Assembly (NCBI RefSeq): GCF_014841615.1
Contig: NZ_JACYUG010000003.1
Location: forward strand, 248,001-312,000
DNA length: 64,000 nt
Direction of reading: 5' to 3'
DNA from: Sphingomonas sp. CFBP 8760
GTDB lineage: Bacteria > Pseudomonadota > Alphaproteobacteria > Sphingomonadales > Sphingomonadaceae
Under the pieces are notes generated by a model. That model saw only the letters and a list, made by a program, of their open reading frames with translations. It was not told the origin of the DNA and did no database searches. Both the position numbers and the translations under genes were made by a program. Shown in pieces: positions 1 through 8,302 of this stretch; the first letter of the stretch is position 1; each line of letters opens with the position of its first letter.

Positions 1-30
1 GACGAAAGTTTCCCGCGGGAAACTTCGGGA

Positions 31-888
31 TCAATCCCATGTCGCGACCGGCGGCAGGCTCATCAGGATCGCATCGACGTTGCCGCCGGTCTTCAGCCCG
101 AACAGCGTGCCGCGATCGTGGACGAGGTTGAATTCGACATAGCGCCCGCGCCATGCGCGCTGCACCGCCATGTCGGCATCGGTGAAGGGCATCGCCATCC
201 GCCGCCGCACGATGCGCGGATAGACGTCGAGGAACGCCTCGCCGACGCCGCGGGTGAAGGCAAAGGCGCGATCGAATGCGGCCGCGTCGCCCCCCGTTTC
301 CAGATGGTCGTAAAAGATGCCGCCGACGCCGCGATGGACCTGGCGATGGGGGATGTAGAAATACTCGTCCGCCCACGCCTTGTACCGGGCATGGCAATCG
401 GGATCGTGGCGATCGCATGCGGCTTTCAGCGCGGCATGGAAATCGTCGGTATCCTCGGCGATCGGCAGCGGCGGATTGAGGTCGGCGCCGCCGCCGAACC
501 AGCGTTTCGTGGTGACCAGGAACCGGGTGTTCATATGCACTGCGGGCACATGCGGATTGGCCATGTGCGCGACCAGGCTGATGCCGGTGGCGAAGAAGCG
601 CGGGTCCTCACCCGCGCCGTTGATGGTGCGCGCGAAATCGCCTTCGAACGTGCCCGCGACGGTGGAGACGTTGACGCCCACTTTCTCGAACACCCGGCCC
701 TTCATCACCCCGCGCACCCCGCCGCCGCCGGGTTCGCCCGACGGATCGGTGCGATCCCATGCGATGTAATCGAACGCGGCGTCCGATCCCGCCTCCCGCT
801 CGATATCCTCGAACGCCGTGCAGATGCGGGTGCGGAGATGTTCGAACCAGTGGCGGGCCTGGGTCTGTTCGTCGTCGAGCGGCTGCAT
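31..888 (-). CDS. hemF: oxygen-dependent coproporphyrinogen III oxidase
   Basis: Decarboxylates two propionates of coproporphyrinogen III to give protoporphyrinogen IX in haem synthesis, using O2, in the cytoplasm. The 285-residue protein has the usual HemF length and its hallmark blocks: GGGGVRGVMKGRVFEKVGVN near residues 54-73, TRFLVTTKRWFGGGADLNP near 121-139, EYFYIPHRQVHRGVGG near 175-190, and a C-terminal EFNLVHDRGTLFGLKTGGN block. I start at the Met of MQPLDDEQ; the open frame runs 15 codons further but that part is Arg/Ala-rich and not family-like. It shares the minus strand with trmL upstream, separated by a short tandem repeat. The family assignment is secure from motifs. Confidence 0.95.
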   Translation of the reverse strand: MQPLDDEQTQARHWFEHLRTRICTAFEDIEREAGSDAAFDYIAWDRTDPSGEPGGGGVRGVMKGRVFEKVGVNVSTVAGTFEGDFARTINGAGEDPRFFATGISLVAHMANPHVPAVHMNTRFLVTTKRWFGGGADLNPPLPIAEDTDDFHAALKAACDRHDPDCHARYKAWADEYFYIPHRQVHRGVGGIFYDHLETGGDAAAFDRAFAFTRGVGEAFLDVYPRIVRRRMAMPFTDADMAVQRAWRGRYVEFNLVHDRGTLFGLKTGGNVDAILMSLPPVATWD

Positions 889-940
889 CAGCGGGCCTGT
901 AGCGGCGGGCAAGGCCGCGCGTCGAGGCGGCAAAATGTCC

Positions 941-997
941 CGATGGCCGCGATCATGGCCGCGATCATGGCCGCGATCCCGGCTGCGATCCCGGCCA
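941..997. repeat. 12-bp tandem repeat at trmL 3' end
   Basis: Five consecutive units of about 12 bp of the form CGATCATGGCCG, the first one shortened to 9 bp and the last two drifting to CGATCCCGGCTG and CGATCCCGGCCA. Units start at 941, 950, 962, 974 and 986. The array covers the last codons and the TGA stop (965-967) of trmL, so the C-terminal tail of TrmL is written by the repeat. Arrays like this can change copy number by slippage; that part is inference. Confidence 0.85.
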
Positions 998-1435
998 GCC
1001 GCCGGTCTGGCGCAGCGCCTCCGCCAGCACGATCGCGGCGGAAACCGACAGGTTGAGCGAGCGTAGCGGCGGCGCCATCGGGATCACCACGCGGGCATCG
1101 GCGCGGGCGTGGACCTCGTCGGGGACGCCCGCGCTCTCCCGCCCGAACAGCAGGACATCGTCGGGCGCGAAGGCGAAATCGTGCAGCGGTGTCGCGCCGC
1201 GCGTCGTCAGCAGCACCAGTCGCCCGGTCGCCTGCGCGGCGAAGGCCGGCCAATCGACATGGCGGGTCAGGGCGACGTGATCGATGTAATCCATGCCCGC
1301 CCGCGCGACGCGTCGGTCGTCCCACTGGAATCCCATCGGCTCGATCAGGTCGACACCCGCCCCCAGACAGGCGGCGGTGCGCAGAACGGCGCCGACATTG
1401 CCGGCGATATCGGGTTGATAAAGGGCGATCCTCAT
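965..1435 (-). CDS. trmL: tRNA (cytidine/uridine-2'-O-)-methyltransferase, SPOUT family
   Basis: Methylates the 2'-O of the wobble nucleotide 34 of tRNA-Leu species, using S-adenosylmethionine. The 156-residue protein matches small SPOUT methyltransferases: PDIAGNVGAVLRTAACLG at 8-25 (motif 1), LLFGRESAGVP at 95-105 (motif 2) and IPMAPPLRSLNLSVSAA at 118-134 (motif 3, knot region). The start is the Met of MRIALYQPDI; the longer frame is not conserved-looking. The last residues GWPGSQPGSRP are encoded by a 12-bp tandem repeat and are probably not part of the fold. The gene diverges from the petABC operon. TrmL is the best name, though other small SPOUT enzymes share these motifs. Confidence 0.9.
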   Translation of the reverse strand: MRIALYQPDIAGNVGAVLRTAACLGAGVDLIEPMGFQWDDRRVARAGMDYIDHVALTRHVDWPAFAAQATGRLVLLTTRGATPLHDFAFAPDDVLLFGRESAGVPDEVHARADARVVIPMAPPLRSLNLSVSAAIVLAEALRQTGGWPGSQPGSRP

Positions 1436-1600
1436 GGCGCCAGTCCCTAGCGGCTTTGGTGACGCGGCAAAATGCTGTTGGCAAAGCGGCGGCGCGGCGG
1501 CTAACACAGGTGACGGCCAGCCGTGGGGACGGAACAGAAGGCTGGCGGGCGGGTGCCGTTTCATGGCGCCGATCCGCGATACAGGTGAGGGTTACACTGC

Positions 1601-2185
1601 ATGGCGATTGTCGAAGACCAGCTTCCCCCGGGCGAAGACCCGGCGCTTCTTCACGAAGAGGTCCACGATCCGCGCCGTCGCGACTTCATCAATATCGCCG
1701 CGGTATCGTTCGCCGGAGTCGGCGCGATCGCGATCGTGCTGCCGCTGGTCAACCAGATGAACCCGTCGGCCGACGTGCTGGCGCAGGCATCGACCGAGAT
1801 CGACATCTCGAAGATCGCGCCCGGTCAGGCGATCAAGTCCTCGTTCCGCAAGCAACCGCTGTTCGTGCGCAACCTGACGCCCGCGGAGATCGCGGCAGCG
1901 GATGCGGTGTCGCTGAACGAACTGCGCGATCCCCAGTCGCTGGAGGAACGGACGAAGGCGGGCAAGAAGAACTGGCTCATCACGCTGGGCGTCTGCACCC
2001 ATCTCGGCTGCGTGCCGCTGGGCGCGGGCGAGGGCGAGAACAAGGGGCCGTTCGGCGGCTATTTCTGCCCGTGCCACGGCTCGGCCTACGACACCGCCGG
2101 GCGCATCCGGCAGGGACCGGCACCGACCAACCTGCACGTTCCCGAATACACGTTCAATTCCGACACCGTCGTGACGGTGGGTTGA
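1601..2185 (+). CDS. petA: ubiquinol-cytochrome c reductase, Rieske iron-sulfur subunit
   Basis: Rieske [2Fe-2S] subunit of the cytochrome bc1 complex (complex III), moving electrons from ubiquinol to cytochrome c1 at the periplasmic face of the inner membrane. The 194-residue protein has a twin-arginine export signal (RRRDF at 25-29) merged into one membrane anchor at about 30-52. The cluster-binding boxes are CTHLGC (Cys132, His134, Cys137) and CPCHGS (Cys156, Cys158, His159); Cys137 and Cys158 are the expected disulfide. A GTGAGGG ribosome site lies ahead of the ATG. First gene of petABC, 11 nt from petB. Confidence 0.97.
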   Translation: MAIVEDQLPPGEDPALLHEEVHDPRRRDFINIAAVSFAGVGAIAIVLPLVNQMNPSADVLAQASTEIDISKIAPGQAIKSSFRKQPLFVRNLTPAEIAAADAVSLNELRDPQSLEERTKAGKKNWLITLGVCTHLGCVPLGAGEGENKGPFGGYFCPCHGSAYDTAGRIRQGPAPTNLHVPEYTFNSDTVVTVG

Positions 2186-2196
2186 GGTAGCCGCAC

Positions 2197-3483
2197 ATGA
2201 GCTTTCCCTGGGCCAAGCATTATGAGCCGAAGCAACCGCTGATGCGGTGGCTGGACGAGAAGCTTCCCGTCCCGCGCCTCGTCTACAACGCGGTCGGCGC
2301 CGGTTATCCGGTGCCGCGCAACCTCAACTATTTCTGGAATTTCGGCGTGCTCGCGGGCGCGGCGCTGGGCATCCAGATCATCACCGGCATCGTGCTGGCG
2401 ATGCATTATGCCGCCAATGCCGGCGTCGCCTTCGGCTCGGTCGAAAGCATCATGCGCGACGTGAACGCCGGCTGGTTCCTGCGCTATGCGCACGCCAACG
2501 GCGCGTCGATGTTCCTGCTGGTCGTCTACATCCATATCGGGCGTGGCCTGTATTACGGGTCGTACAAGGCGCCGCGAGAGATGGTGTGGCTGCTCGGCGT
2601 GGTCATCTTCCTGCTGATGATGGCGACCGCGTTCATGGGCTATGTCCTCCCCTGGGGGCAGATGAGCTTCTGGGGTGCGCAGGTCATCACCGGCTTCTTC
2701 TCGGCGATACCGTTGGTGGGCGAAACGATCCGGGTCTGGCTGCTGGGCGGCTTCGCGCCGGACAATGCCGCGCTCAACCGCTTCTTCTCGCTGCATTACC
2801 TGCTGCCGTTCGTGACCGCGGGCGTCATCATCCTGCATATCTGGGCGCTGCACATCCCCGGCTCGAACAATCCGACCGGCGTGGACGTGAAGGGCGAACA
2901 GGATACGGTGCCGTTCCATCCCTATTACACCGCCAAGGATGCGGTGGGGTTGGGCGTGTTCCTGCTGATCTTCGCGGCGCTGATCTTCTTCAGCCCGAAC
3001 CTGCTGGGCCATCCGGATAATTATATCGAGGCGAACCCGCTCTCGACGCCCGCGCACATCGTGCCCGAATGGTATTTCCTGCCCTTCTACGCGATCCTGA
3101 AGAGTTTCACCGCGGACTTCATCATCCCGGCCAAGCTGTGGGGCGTGCTGGCGATGTTCGGGTCGATCCTGCTGCTGTTCTTCCTGCCGTGGCTCGACAG
3201 TTCGCCGGTGCGCTCGTCCAACTTCCGGCCGAAATACCGGGCGTTCCTGATCGTGCTGCTCTTCGACGTGCTGCTGCTCGGCTATGTCGGCGGGGCGGAG
3301 GCGAATGCGCGCAACGTCGTGCTGGGGCAGATCGCATCGGCCTATTACTTCCTCCACTTCCTCGTGATCCTGCCGCTGGTGTCGCGGTCGGAACGGCCGC
3401 GCGCGCTGCCGGGGTCGATCACGGAGGCGGTGCTGACCAAGCATGGGGGCACCAGCCCCGCCCAGACCGCGCTGGCGAACTGA
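2197..3483 (+). CDS. petB: cytochrome b of the bc1 complex
   Basis: Integral membrane subunit carrying hemes bL and bH and both quinone sites of complex III. The 428-residue protein has the eight-helix pattern of cytochrome b. Haem-ligand histidines are visible in [11 protein letters not shown] / [12 protein letters not shown] (second helix region) and SLHYLLPFV / [12 protein letters not shown] (fourth helix). The Qo-site [13 protein letters not shown] signature is present in the second half. Its ribosome site TTGAGGT overlaps the petA stop, which fits translational coupling within the operon. No odd features. Confidence 0.97.
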   Translation: MSFPWAKHYEPKQPLMRWLDEKLPVPRLVYNAVGAGYPVPRNLNYFWNFGVLAGAALGIQIITGIVLAMHYAANAGVAFGSVESIMRDVNAGWFLRYAHANGASMFLLVVYIHIGRGLYYGSYKAPREMVWLLGVVIFLLMMATAFMGYVLPWGQMSFWGAQVITGFFSAIPLVGETIRVWLLGGFAPDNAALNRFFSLHYLLPFVTAGVIILHIWALHIPGSNNPTGVDVKGEQDTVPFHPYYTAKDAVGLGVFLLIFAALIFFSPNLLGHPDNYIEANPLSTPAHIVPEWYFLPFYAILKSFTADFIIPAKLWGVLAMFGSILLLFFLPWLDSSPVRSSNFRPKYRAFLIVLLFDVLLLGYVGGAEANARNVVLGQIASAYYFLHFLVILPLVSRSERPRALPGSITEAVLTKHGGTSPAQTALAN

Positions 3484-3502
3484 CAAGGGACGGATACGCA
3501 AC

Positions 3503-4351
3503 ATGGTTCGTTTCATCGCAATGCTGGTCGGCGCGGCCTTCACGTTCGTGCTGGCGCTCGCGCTCTGGGGGACTGTGTCCACCGCGATCACCGATCCCGC
3601 GCCCGAAAGCGCGGAGCATGAGTTTCACCTGCATCCGAAGGACGCCGGGCTGTCATCGGCCGGTTTCTTCGGCAAGTTCGACCGCCGCCAGTTGCAGCGT
3701 GGCTTCCAGGTCTACAAGGAAGTGTGCGCCGCCTGCCACAGCCTGAAATATGTCGCCTTCCGCGATCTGGAAGAGATCGGCTATTCCGAGCCCGAGGTGA
3801 AGGCGATCGCCAACCAGTGGGTGATCGAGACGCCGTCGGTGAATCCCGACACGGGCGAGGCGACGACGCGCAAGAACGTGCCGAGCGATCACTTCCCGTC
3901 GCCCTTCGCCAACGAGGTCGCCGCCCGTGCCGCCAACAACAACGCCCTGCCGCCCGACCTGTCGCTCATCACCAAGGCACGGCATGACGGGCCGAACTAT
4001 CTCTATTCGCTGATCGGCCCGGGTGCCTATCGCAACCAGCCGGCCGAGCTGGTGAAGGAGTTCCCCGGATCGAAGACGCCGCCAGGGCTGCACTACAATC
4101 CGTATTTCGCGAACCTGAACATCGCGATGCCGCCGCCGCTGACCGCGGATGGGCAGGTGACCTATACCGACGGCACCCGCGCGACGCATGACCAGATGTC
4201 GCGTGACGTCGCGGCATTCCTGACCTGGACCGCCGAGCCCAAGCTGGAATCGCGCCACGCCGCCGGCTTCGCCTCGGTCGTGTTCCTGCTGATCTTCTGC
4301 TTCCTCGCCTGGGGCGCGTATCAAAACGTCTGGCGCGACATCAAACACTGA
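3503..4351 (+). CDS. petC: cytochrome c1 of the bc1 complex
   Basis: Membrane-anchored c-type cytochrome that accepts electrons from the Rieske protein and passes them to soluble cytochrome c. The 282-residue protein starts with a signal segment (about 4-22), has one CAACH haem-attachment motif (Cys75, Cys78, His79), a Met-ligand candidate in NIAMPPPL, and a C-terminal anchor (SVVFLLIFCFLAWGAYQ) that holds it in the membrane. I start at MVRFIAML, 19 nt after the petB stop; the open frame extends upstream into petB but with no family similarity. A strong terminator follows 26 nt downstream and closes the operon. Confidence 0.96.
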   Translation: MVRFIAMLVGAAFTFVLALALWGTVSTAITDPAPESAEHEFHLHPKDAGLSSAGFFGKFDRRQLQRGFQVYKEVCAACHSLKYVAFRDLEEIGYSEPEVKAIANQWVIETPSVNPDTGEATTRKNVPSDHFPSPFANEVAARAANNNALPPDLSLITKARHDGPNYLYSLIGPGAYRNQPAELVKEFPGSKTPPGLHYNPYFANLNIAMPPPLTADGQVTYTDGTRATHDQMSRDVAAFLTWTAEPKLESRHAAGFASVVFLLIFCFLAWGAYQNVWRDIKH

Positions 4352-4377
4352 CGGTCACGTCACATAACGGCATCCGG

Positions 4378-4410
4378 GGGCGGCGGGGGAAACTCCAGCC
4401 GCCCTTTTTT
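4378..4410 (+). terminator. Rho-independent terminator of petABC
   Basis: Perfect 7-bp stem GGGCGGC (4378-4384) / GCCGCCC (4398-4404), 13-nt loop, followed directly by six T residues. It lies 26 nt after the petC stop codon. Confidence 0.92.
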
Positions 4411-4459
4411 CGTCTCGCTTCAACCCCGGTTCAGCCATGCACCGGCAGGGAACGTCAGG

Positions 4460-4485
4460 GGAACGAAGGTTGGTACAGCCACGTT
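4460..4485 (+). promoter_or_regulatory. EcfG-type general stress promoter
   Basis: GGAAC at 4460-4464, then exactly 17 nt, then CGTT at 4482-4485. This is the full consensus (GGAAC-N16/17-CGTT) recognised by the alphaproteobacterial general-stress sigma factor EcfG. It sits 54 nt upstream of the ATG at 4540, in the gap after the petABC terminator, so the lipoprotein gene is the only sensible target. Confidence 0.75.
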
Positions 4486-4539
4486 GACCCTTGTTGACAG
4501 CGCTTATCCTGCTGTCACCCGTTGTATGGGAGAGGTGTG

Positions 4540-5154
4540 ATGTTCGCACGGACGTTCGGATTGCTCGGCCTGCTGGTCGGTATCGGTGCGGGATTGGGTG
4601 GATGCACCGATGGCTATGGCTATTCGGGCGTCAATGTCGGTTACGGATCGGCGGGCTATTACGATCCCTATGGTCCGGATTATGGCTATGCGGGGTTGGC
4701 CGGCGGCTATGCGTCGCCCTATTATGGCTGGTACGGCGACTATTATTATCCGGGCACGGGCGTCTACGTCTATGATCGCCAGCGTCGTCGCCAGGTCTGG
4801 AACGACGGGCAGCGCCGCTATTGGGAGGGGCGCCGCGGTGGTTATCGCAACGGTCAGGTGCGGAACAATTGGGCCGATTTCCGACGCGACGTGCGTCGGG
4901 AACGGCGTGATTATCGCGGCGATGTCCGCGATATCCGGCAGGCCCGCCGCAATGGCGTGATCGACCGTAATCAGGCCCGTGCCGGCAGGCAGCAGGCGCA
5001 ACGTGAGTATCGCGGGGACGTGCGCCGTGCCTGGCGCGAAACCCGGCAGGAAAATCGGACGGTGCGACAGGGTGGCCGGGGCGGCGATCGTCCGTTCAGT
5101 GGTGGCGGGCGAGGACCACGGAGCGGTGGTCGTCCGACCTCCAACACCCCCTGA
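4540..5154 (+). CDS. Tyr/Gly-rich and Arg-rich lipoprotein, function unknown
   Basis: I do not recognise a characterised family. The 204-residue product has a lipoprotein signal: hydrophobic stretch 6-20 and lipobox LGGC with Cys22, so it should be lipid-anchored. Residues 24-85 are extremely rich in Gly and Tyr (YGYSG, YYDPYGPDYGYAG types). The rest is strongly Arg-rich with repeated RRDVRRERRDYRGDVRD-like segments and ends in a Gly/Arg tail. I chose ATG 4540 because GGGAGAGG lies just upstream; an ATG at 4522 has no such site. A perfect EcfG promoter lies 54 nt upstream, so expression in the general stress response is likely. An envelope role is inference. Confidence 0.8.
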   Translation: MFARTFGLLGLLVGIGAGLGGCTDGYGYSGVNVGYGSAGYYDPYGPDYGYAGLAGGYASPYYGWYGDYYYPGTGVYVYDRQRRRQVWNDGQRRYWEGRRGGYRNGQVRNNWADFRRDVRRERRDYRGDVRDIRQARRNGVIDRNQARAGRQQAQREYRGDVRRAWRETRQENRTVRQGGRGGDRPFSGGGRGPRSGGRPTSNTP

Positions 5155-5166
5155 TCGGATGCTCGG

Positions 5167-5195
5167 CGCGGACGGTCAGCCAGCGGCCGTCCGCG
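5167..5195. terminator. inverted repeat between convergent genes
   Basis: Perfect 9-bp stem CGCGGACGG (5167-5175) / CCGTCCGCG (5187-5195) with an 11-nt loop. It lies between the convergent lipoprotein gene and the MaoC-like gene and overlaps the latter's last codons. There is no T-run, so termination on either strand is inferred. Confidence 0.5.
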
Positions 5196-5628
5196 TCGCG
5201 ATCATGCTGTTCGATATGAACCCCATCACCGCCACGTCGTCCTGATTGTACACCGTCATCCGGCTGCGATAGATGCCCATGGCCGGACGGCTGGCCGAAC
5301 GTCGCTTCTCCAGTACCTCGCTTTCGCAGCGCAACCGGTCGCCGGGATAGACGGGTTTCAGCCAGCGAAGTTCGTCTATTCCCGGCGATCCCAACCCCGC
5401 CTCGCCGTGCCGCTCGAGTTGCTCGACGATCATCGCCATCGTCATCGCGCAGGTGTGCCAGCCGGAAGCGGACAACCGCCCGAAATGCGTCGCGGCTGCC
5501 GCCTCGTCGGACAGGTGGAACGGTTGCGGATCGTACCGGCGGGCAAAGTCGATCACCTCTTCGCGGGTGACGGCATAATCCCCGAAGCCGGCCGTGCTGC
5601 CGACCTCCACATCCTCGAAATAGCGCAT
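5176..5628 (-). CDS. MaoC-like (R)-specific enoyl-CoA hydratase family protein
   Basis: Hot-dog fold protein of the MaoC/hydratase-2 group, which hydrate trans-2-enoyl-CoA or related thioesters; substrate unknown. The 150-residue protein shows the typical order: FGDYAVTREEVIDFARRYDP near 16-35, then QPFHLSDEAA with a conserved Asp/His environment, then RLSASGWHTCA near 51-61 (equivalent of the usual SGWH segment), and VYPGDRLRCE later. It is the last of a minus-strand group with a HAD hydrolase and ychF upstream but is 109 nt from the nearest, so co-transcription is uncertain. No missing residues seen. Confidence 0.88.
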   Translation of the reverse strand: MRYFEDVEVGSTAGFGDYAVTREEVIDFARRYDPQPFHLSDEAAAATHFGRLSASGWHTCAMTMAMIVEQLERHGEAGLGSPGIDELRWLKPVYPGDRLRCESEVLEKRRSASRPAMGIYRSRMTVYNQDDVAVMGFISNSMIATRTAAG

Positions 5629-5737
5629 GATCGTCTCCTCACCGATACCTTCGGGCCATGCCGCGGTTTCGTCCAGCCTTGGTCAGGACGAATGCGACCG
5701 GGTTCGTCTGGTATGAAGGGTCATGCGCCGACCGCAG

Positions 5738-6433
5738 TCAGGCGATCGTATCGATCCAGTCGGGCAGATCGGCCAGCCGCGCCAGACGGCGGAAGCGGGG
5801 ATGGTCGGCCGGGGTATCCGCCTGTTCGTGGCTCCAGGCCAGCGGCTGGGGGATATGCGCGGCCCAGCCGCCGGCCGCCAGCGTCGGCAGTACATCCGAC
5901 CGCATCGAATCGCCTGCCATCACCGCCTCATGAGGGGCGACGCCGTGCCGGGCGAACAGGCGGCGGAAGACATCAGGCGTCTTGTCGCTGACGATCTCCA
6001 CGCCGGCAAACCGGTCGCCCAGGCCAGAAGCGGCAAGCTTGGCTTCCTGATGGAACAGGTCCCCCTTGGTCACCAGCACGAGCGCGGCACGACGGCCGAG
6101 CGCGTCCAGCGTATCCGCGATCCCCTCCAGCAATTTGACCGGATGCGCCATCAGCCGGCGGCCGGCGGCGAGGATATCGGCGATCACCGCCACCGGGAGC
6201 CGGTCACCGCCGAGTTCGATCGCCGTCTCGATCATCGACAGCGTAAAGCCCTTGGCGCCGTAGCCATAATGCGGAAGGTTGCGGATCTCGCAGGCCGTCA
6301 GTGCCGCCCGCGCGGCGGGGGCATCGGCGAATGGCACCAGCATCGCCGCCAGCGCCGCCTGCGTCTCGTCGAAGAAACGCATGTTGTGCCACAGCGTGTC
6401 GTCCGCATCGAGGCAGATCAGCCGGATCGTCAT
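5738..6433 (-). CDS. HAD-superfamily hydrolase
   Basis: A haloacid dehalogenase-type phosphatase of 231 residues; substrate unknown. Motif I is LDADDTLWHN with Asp9 (nucleophile) and Asp11 (general acid), followed by a helical cap, motif II ALVLVTKGD, a Lys-containing segment VEIVSDKTPD, and motif IV VMAGDSMRSDVLPTLAAGG, which carries the Mg2+-binding Asp residues. I start at MTIRLICLD because motif I then begins at the usual distance. It follows ychF by 28 nt on the same strand and may be co-transcribed. Overall layout resembles phosphoglycolate-phosphatase-like enzymes; no specific name is justified. Confidence 0.88.
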   Translation of the reverse strand: MTIRLICLDADDTLWHNMRFFDETQAALAAMLVPFADAPAARAALTACEIRNLPHYGYGAKGFTLSMIETAIELGGDRLPVAVIADILAAGRRLMAHPVKLLEGIADTLDALGRRAALVLVTKGDLFHQEAKLAASGLGDRFAGVEIVSDKTPDVFRRLFARHGVAPHEAVMAGDSMRSDVLPTLAAGGWAAHIPQPLAWSHEQADTPADHPRFRRLARLADLPDWIDTIA

Positions 6434-6461
6434 GCGTTGTACTCCCGCCGTGGCCAACCGG

Positions 6462-7562
6462 TCAGACGTTGAAGCGGAACAGCATCACGTCGCCGTCCTG
6501 CACGACATATTCCTTGCCTTCCTGCCGCAGCTTGCCCGCATCACGCGCGCCGGTTTCCCCCTTGCAGGCGATGTAATCGTCGAACGCGGTCGTCTCCGCC
6601 CGGATGAAGCCGCGCTCGAAATCGGTATGGATCGCCCCTGCCGCCTGTGGTGCCTTGGCGCCGACATCGACGGTCCATGCGCGGGCTTCCTTCGGCCCGA
6701 CCGTGAAGAAGGTGAGGAGGTGGAGCAGCTTGTAGCCGGCGCGGATCACGCGGGCGAGACCGGTTTCGGTCAGGCCCAGTTCGCCGAGAAATTCGCCGCG
6801 TTCCTCCGGCGGCATGGTCGCGATCTCCGCCTCGATCGCGGCGGAGACGACGACCGCCTCCGCCCCTTCCGCCTTTGCCTTGGCGAAGACGCGCGCGGAG
6901 AATTCGTTACCGTCGGCGGCATTCGCCTCGTCGACGTTGCAGACGTAGAGCACGGGCTTGGCGGTGAGCAACTGCGCCTGCGCGAACGCCTTCTCCTCGT
7001 CGGCATCGGCCGGCACGGTCAGCCGTGCGGGCTTGCCCTCGCGCAGCAGGTCGAGCGCGCGGCCCAGCACGACCGCGGCGGACTTGGCTTCCTTGTCGCC
7101 CTGCTGGCCCTTCTTGACGAGGTTCGGCACCCGCTTTTCGAGGCTTTCGAGGTCCGACAGCATCAGTTCGGTCTCGACCGTCTCGGCATCGGCGATCGGA
7201 TCGACCTTGCCTTCGACATGGGTGATGTCGCCATCCTCGAAACAGCGCAGGACGTGGACGATCGCGTCCACCTCGCGGATGTTGCCGAGGAACTGGTTGC
7301 CCAGCCCTTCGCCCTTCGACGCGCCGCGCACCAGCCCGGCGATGTCGACGAAGGCGAGCTGGGTCTCGATGATCTTGGCGGAGCCGGCGATCGCGGCGAG
7401 CTGTTCCAGCCGGGGGTCGGGAACCGCCACGTTGCCAACGTTCGGCTCGATCGTGCAGAACGGATAATTGGCGGCCTGCGCCGCCGCCGTCTCGGTCAGG
7501 GCGTTGAAAAGGGTGGACTTGCCCACATTGGGCAGGCCCACGATGCCGCAGCGGAAACCCAT
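6462..7562 (-). CDS. ychF: YchF/OLA1-family ribosome-associated ATPase
   Basis: Translation-associated P-loop NTPase of the Obg group that prefers ATP and binds ribosomes; in other bacteria it affects oxidative-stress and antioxidant responses. The 366-residue protein begins MGFRCGIVGLPNVGKST, where the P-loop GLPNVGKST is at about 9-17, and carries DIAGLVRGASKGEGLGNQFL (switch and G3 region), a helical insertion, YVCNVDEAN in place of the usual NKxD G4 motif (the basis of ATP preference in the family), and a C-terminal TGS domain ending VVQDGDVMLFRFNV. Length and architecture are standard. Confidence 0.96.
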   Translation of the reverse strand: MGFRCGIVGLPNVGKSTLFNALTETAAAQAANYPFCTIEPNVGNVAVPDPRLEQLAAIAGSAKIIETQLAFVDIAGLVRGASKGEGLGNQFLGNIREVDAIVHVLRCFEDGDITHVEGKVDPIADAETVETELMLSDLESLEKRVPNLVKKGQQGDKEAKSAAVVLGRALDLLREGKPARLTVPADADEEKAFAQAQLLTAKPVLYVCNVDEANAADGNEFSARVFAKAKAEGAEAVVVSAAIEAEIATMPPEERGEFLGELGLTETGLARVIRAGYKLLHLLTFFTVGPKEARAWTVDVGAKAPQAAGAIHTDFERGFIRAETTAFDDYIACKGETGARDAGKLRQEGKEYVVQDGDVMLFRFNV

Positions 7563-7652
7563 GGTCGTTCCTGATGGTAAGGGGGAGTTGACCTCCCTCT
7601 AGCGCGCCGACGCATGATGCTCAATGTCGGGAAGACGGGTCCCGGCGCGGCG

Positions 7653-8255
7653 TCAGCGATAGTTGAAGCTGATGCTGATGCGGTCGCCCTTGGCGGCGTT
7701 GGTGACGACCTCGTGCCGCAGCCAGCTTTCCCACAGCAGCACGGTACCGGGTTCGGGCCGCACGGTCTGGAACGTCGCCATCCCTGCGGGTGCATCGGCA
7801 CGGCGGGGCGGGGCAGCCATCAGCATCGGCAGGCGCGGGTCCTCCAGCTTCAACCCGCCCGCACCCTCGGGCATCGTCACGTACAGCGTGCCGGAGACGA
7901 CGCTGTGCGGATGCAGATGCGCGCCGTGATGCCCGCCGGATTTCAGCAGGTTGACCCATAGGCTGTCCAGTTTCAGCCGCTTGCCACCCAGATCGAACGC
8001 ACAGGCATCCGCGAAACGCGCGACGTGGCGGTCGAGCAGGCGCTTCAGGTCGGCGAACACGGGGTCGCGGATCGGCAGGTCGTTGAGCGACGCATAGGAG
8101 GTATAGCCGCGATATCCATGCTCGCGGCACCAGCGGCGACCGGCCCCGTCCTCGGCGGCCAATATGCGGACCGAATGGTCCAGATCGGCGATCAACGTAT
8201 CGTCGCCGAGCCGGTCTTCGTAGAGGAGTGTAGGGAAAAGCTGTCGTACCGTCAT
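7653..8255 (-). CDS. TIGR02466-type putative 2-oxoglutarate/Fe(II) oxygenase
   Basis: A 200-residue cytoplasmic protein with a double-stranded beta-helix pattern typical of the TIGR02466 family, whose members look like 2OG-Fe(II) dioxygenases but are uncharacterised. Visible features: LFPTLLYEDRL at the N terminus, YTSYASLNDLP, SLWVNLLKSGGHHGAHLHPH near 107-126 with metal-ligand candidates, GTLYVTMPEG, PEPGTVLLWESWLRHEV with a second His, and the closing RISISFNYR strand where Arg would bind 2-oxoglutarate. I start at MTVRQLFPT. It stands alone on the minus strand. Enzymatic activity is inferred from the fold only. Confidence 0.8.
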   Translation of the reverse strand: MTVRQLFPTLLYEDRLGDDTLIADLDHSVRILAAEDGAGRRWCREHGYRGYTSYASLNDLPIRDPVFADLKRLLDRHVARFADACAFDLGGKRLKLDSLWVNLLKSGGHHGAHLHPHSVVSGTLYVTMPEGAGGLKLEDPRLPMLMAAPPRRADAPAGMATFQTVRPEPGTVLLWESWLRHEVVTNAAKGDRISISFNYR

Positions 8256-8302
8256 GCGCCCTGGCGTGCGGTGCATGACGGGGTGGTGTCAACCGCTGAG
8301 GA

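Noticed and set aside
1516..1551. GGAAC followed by CGTT upstream of petA
   Set aside because: The spacing is 21 nt, outside the 16-17 nt EcfG range, and petABC is a housekeeping respiratory operon.
1189..2190. Long open frame across trmL and petA on the plus strand
   Set aside because: Arg/Pro-rich shadow of high-GC coding sequence in another frame, contradicted by clear motifs in trmL and petA.
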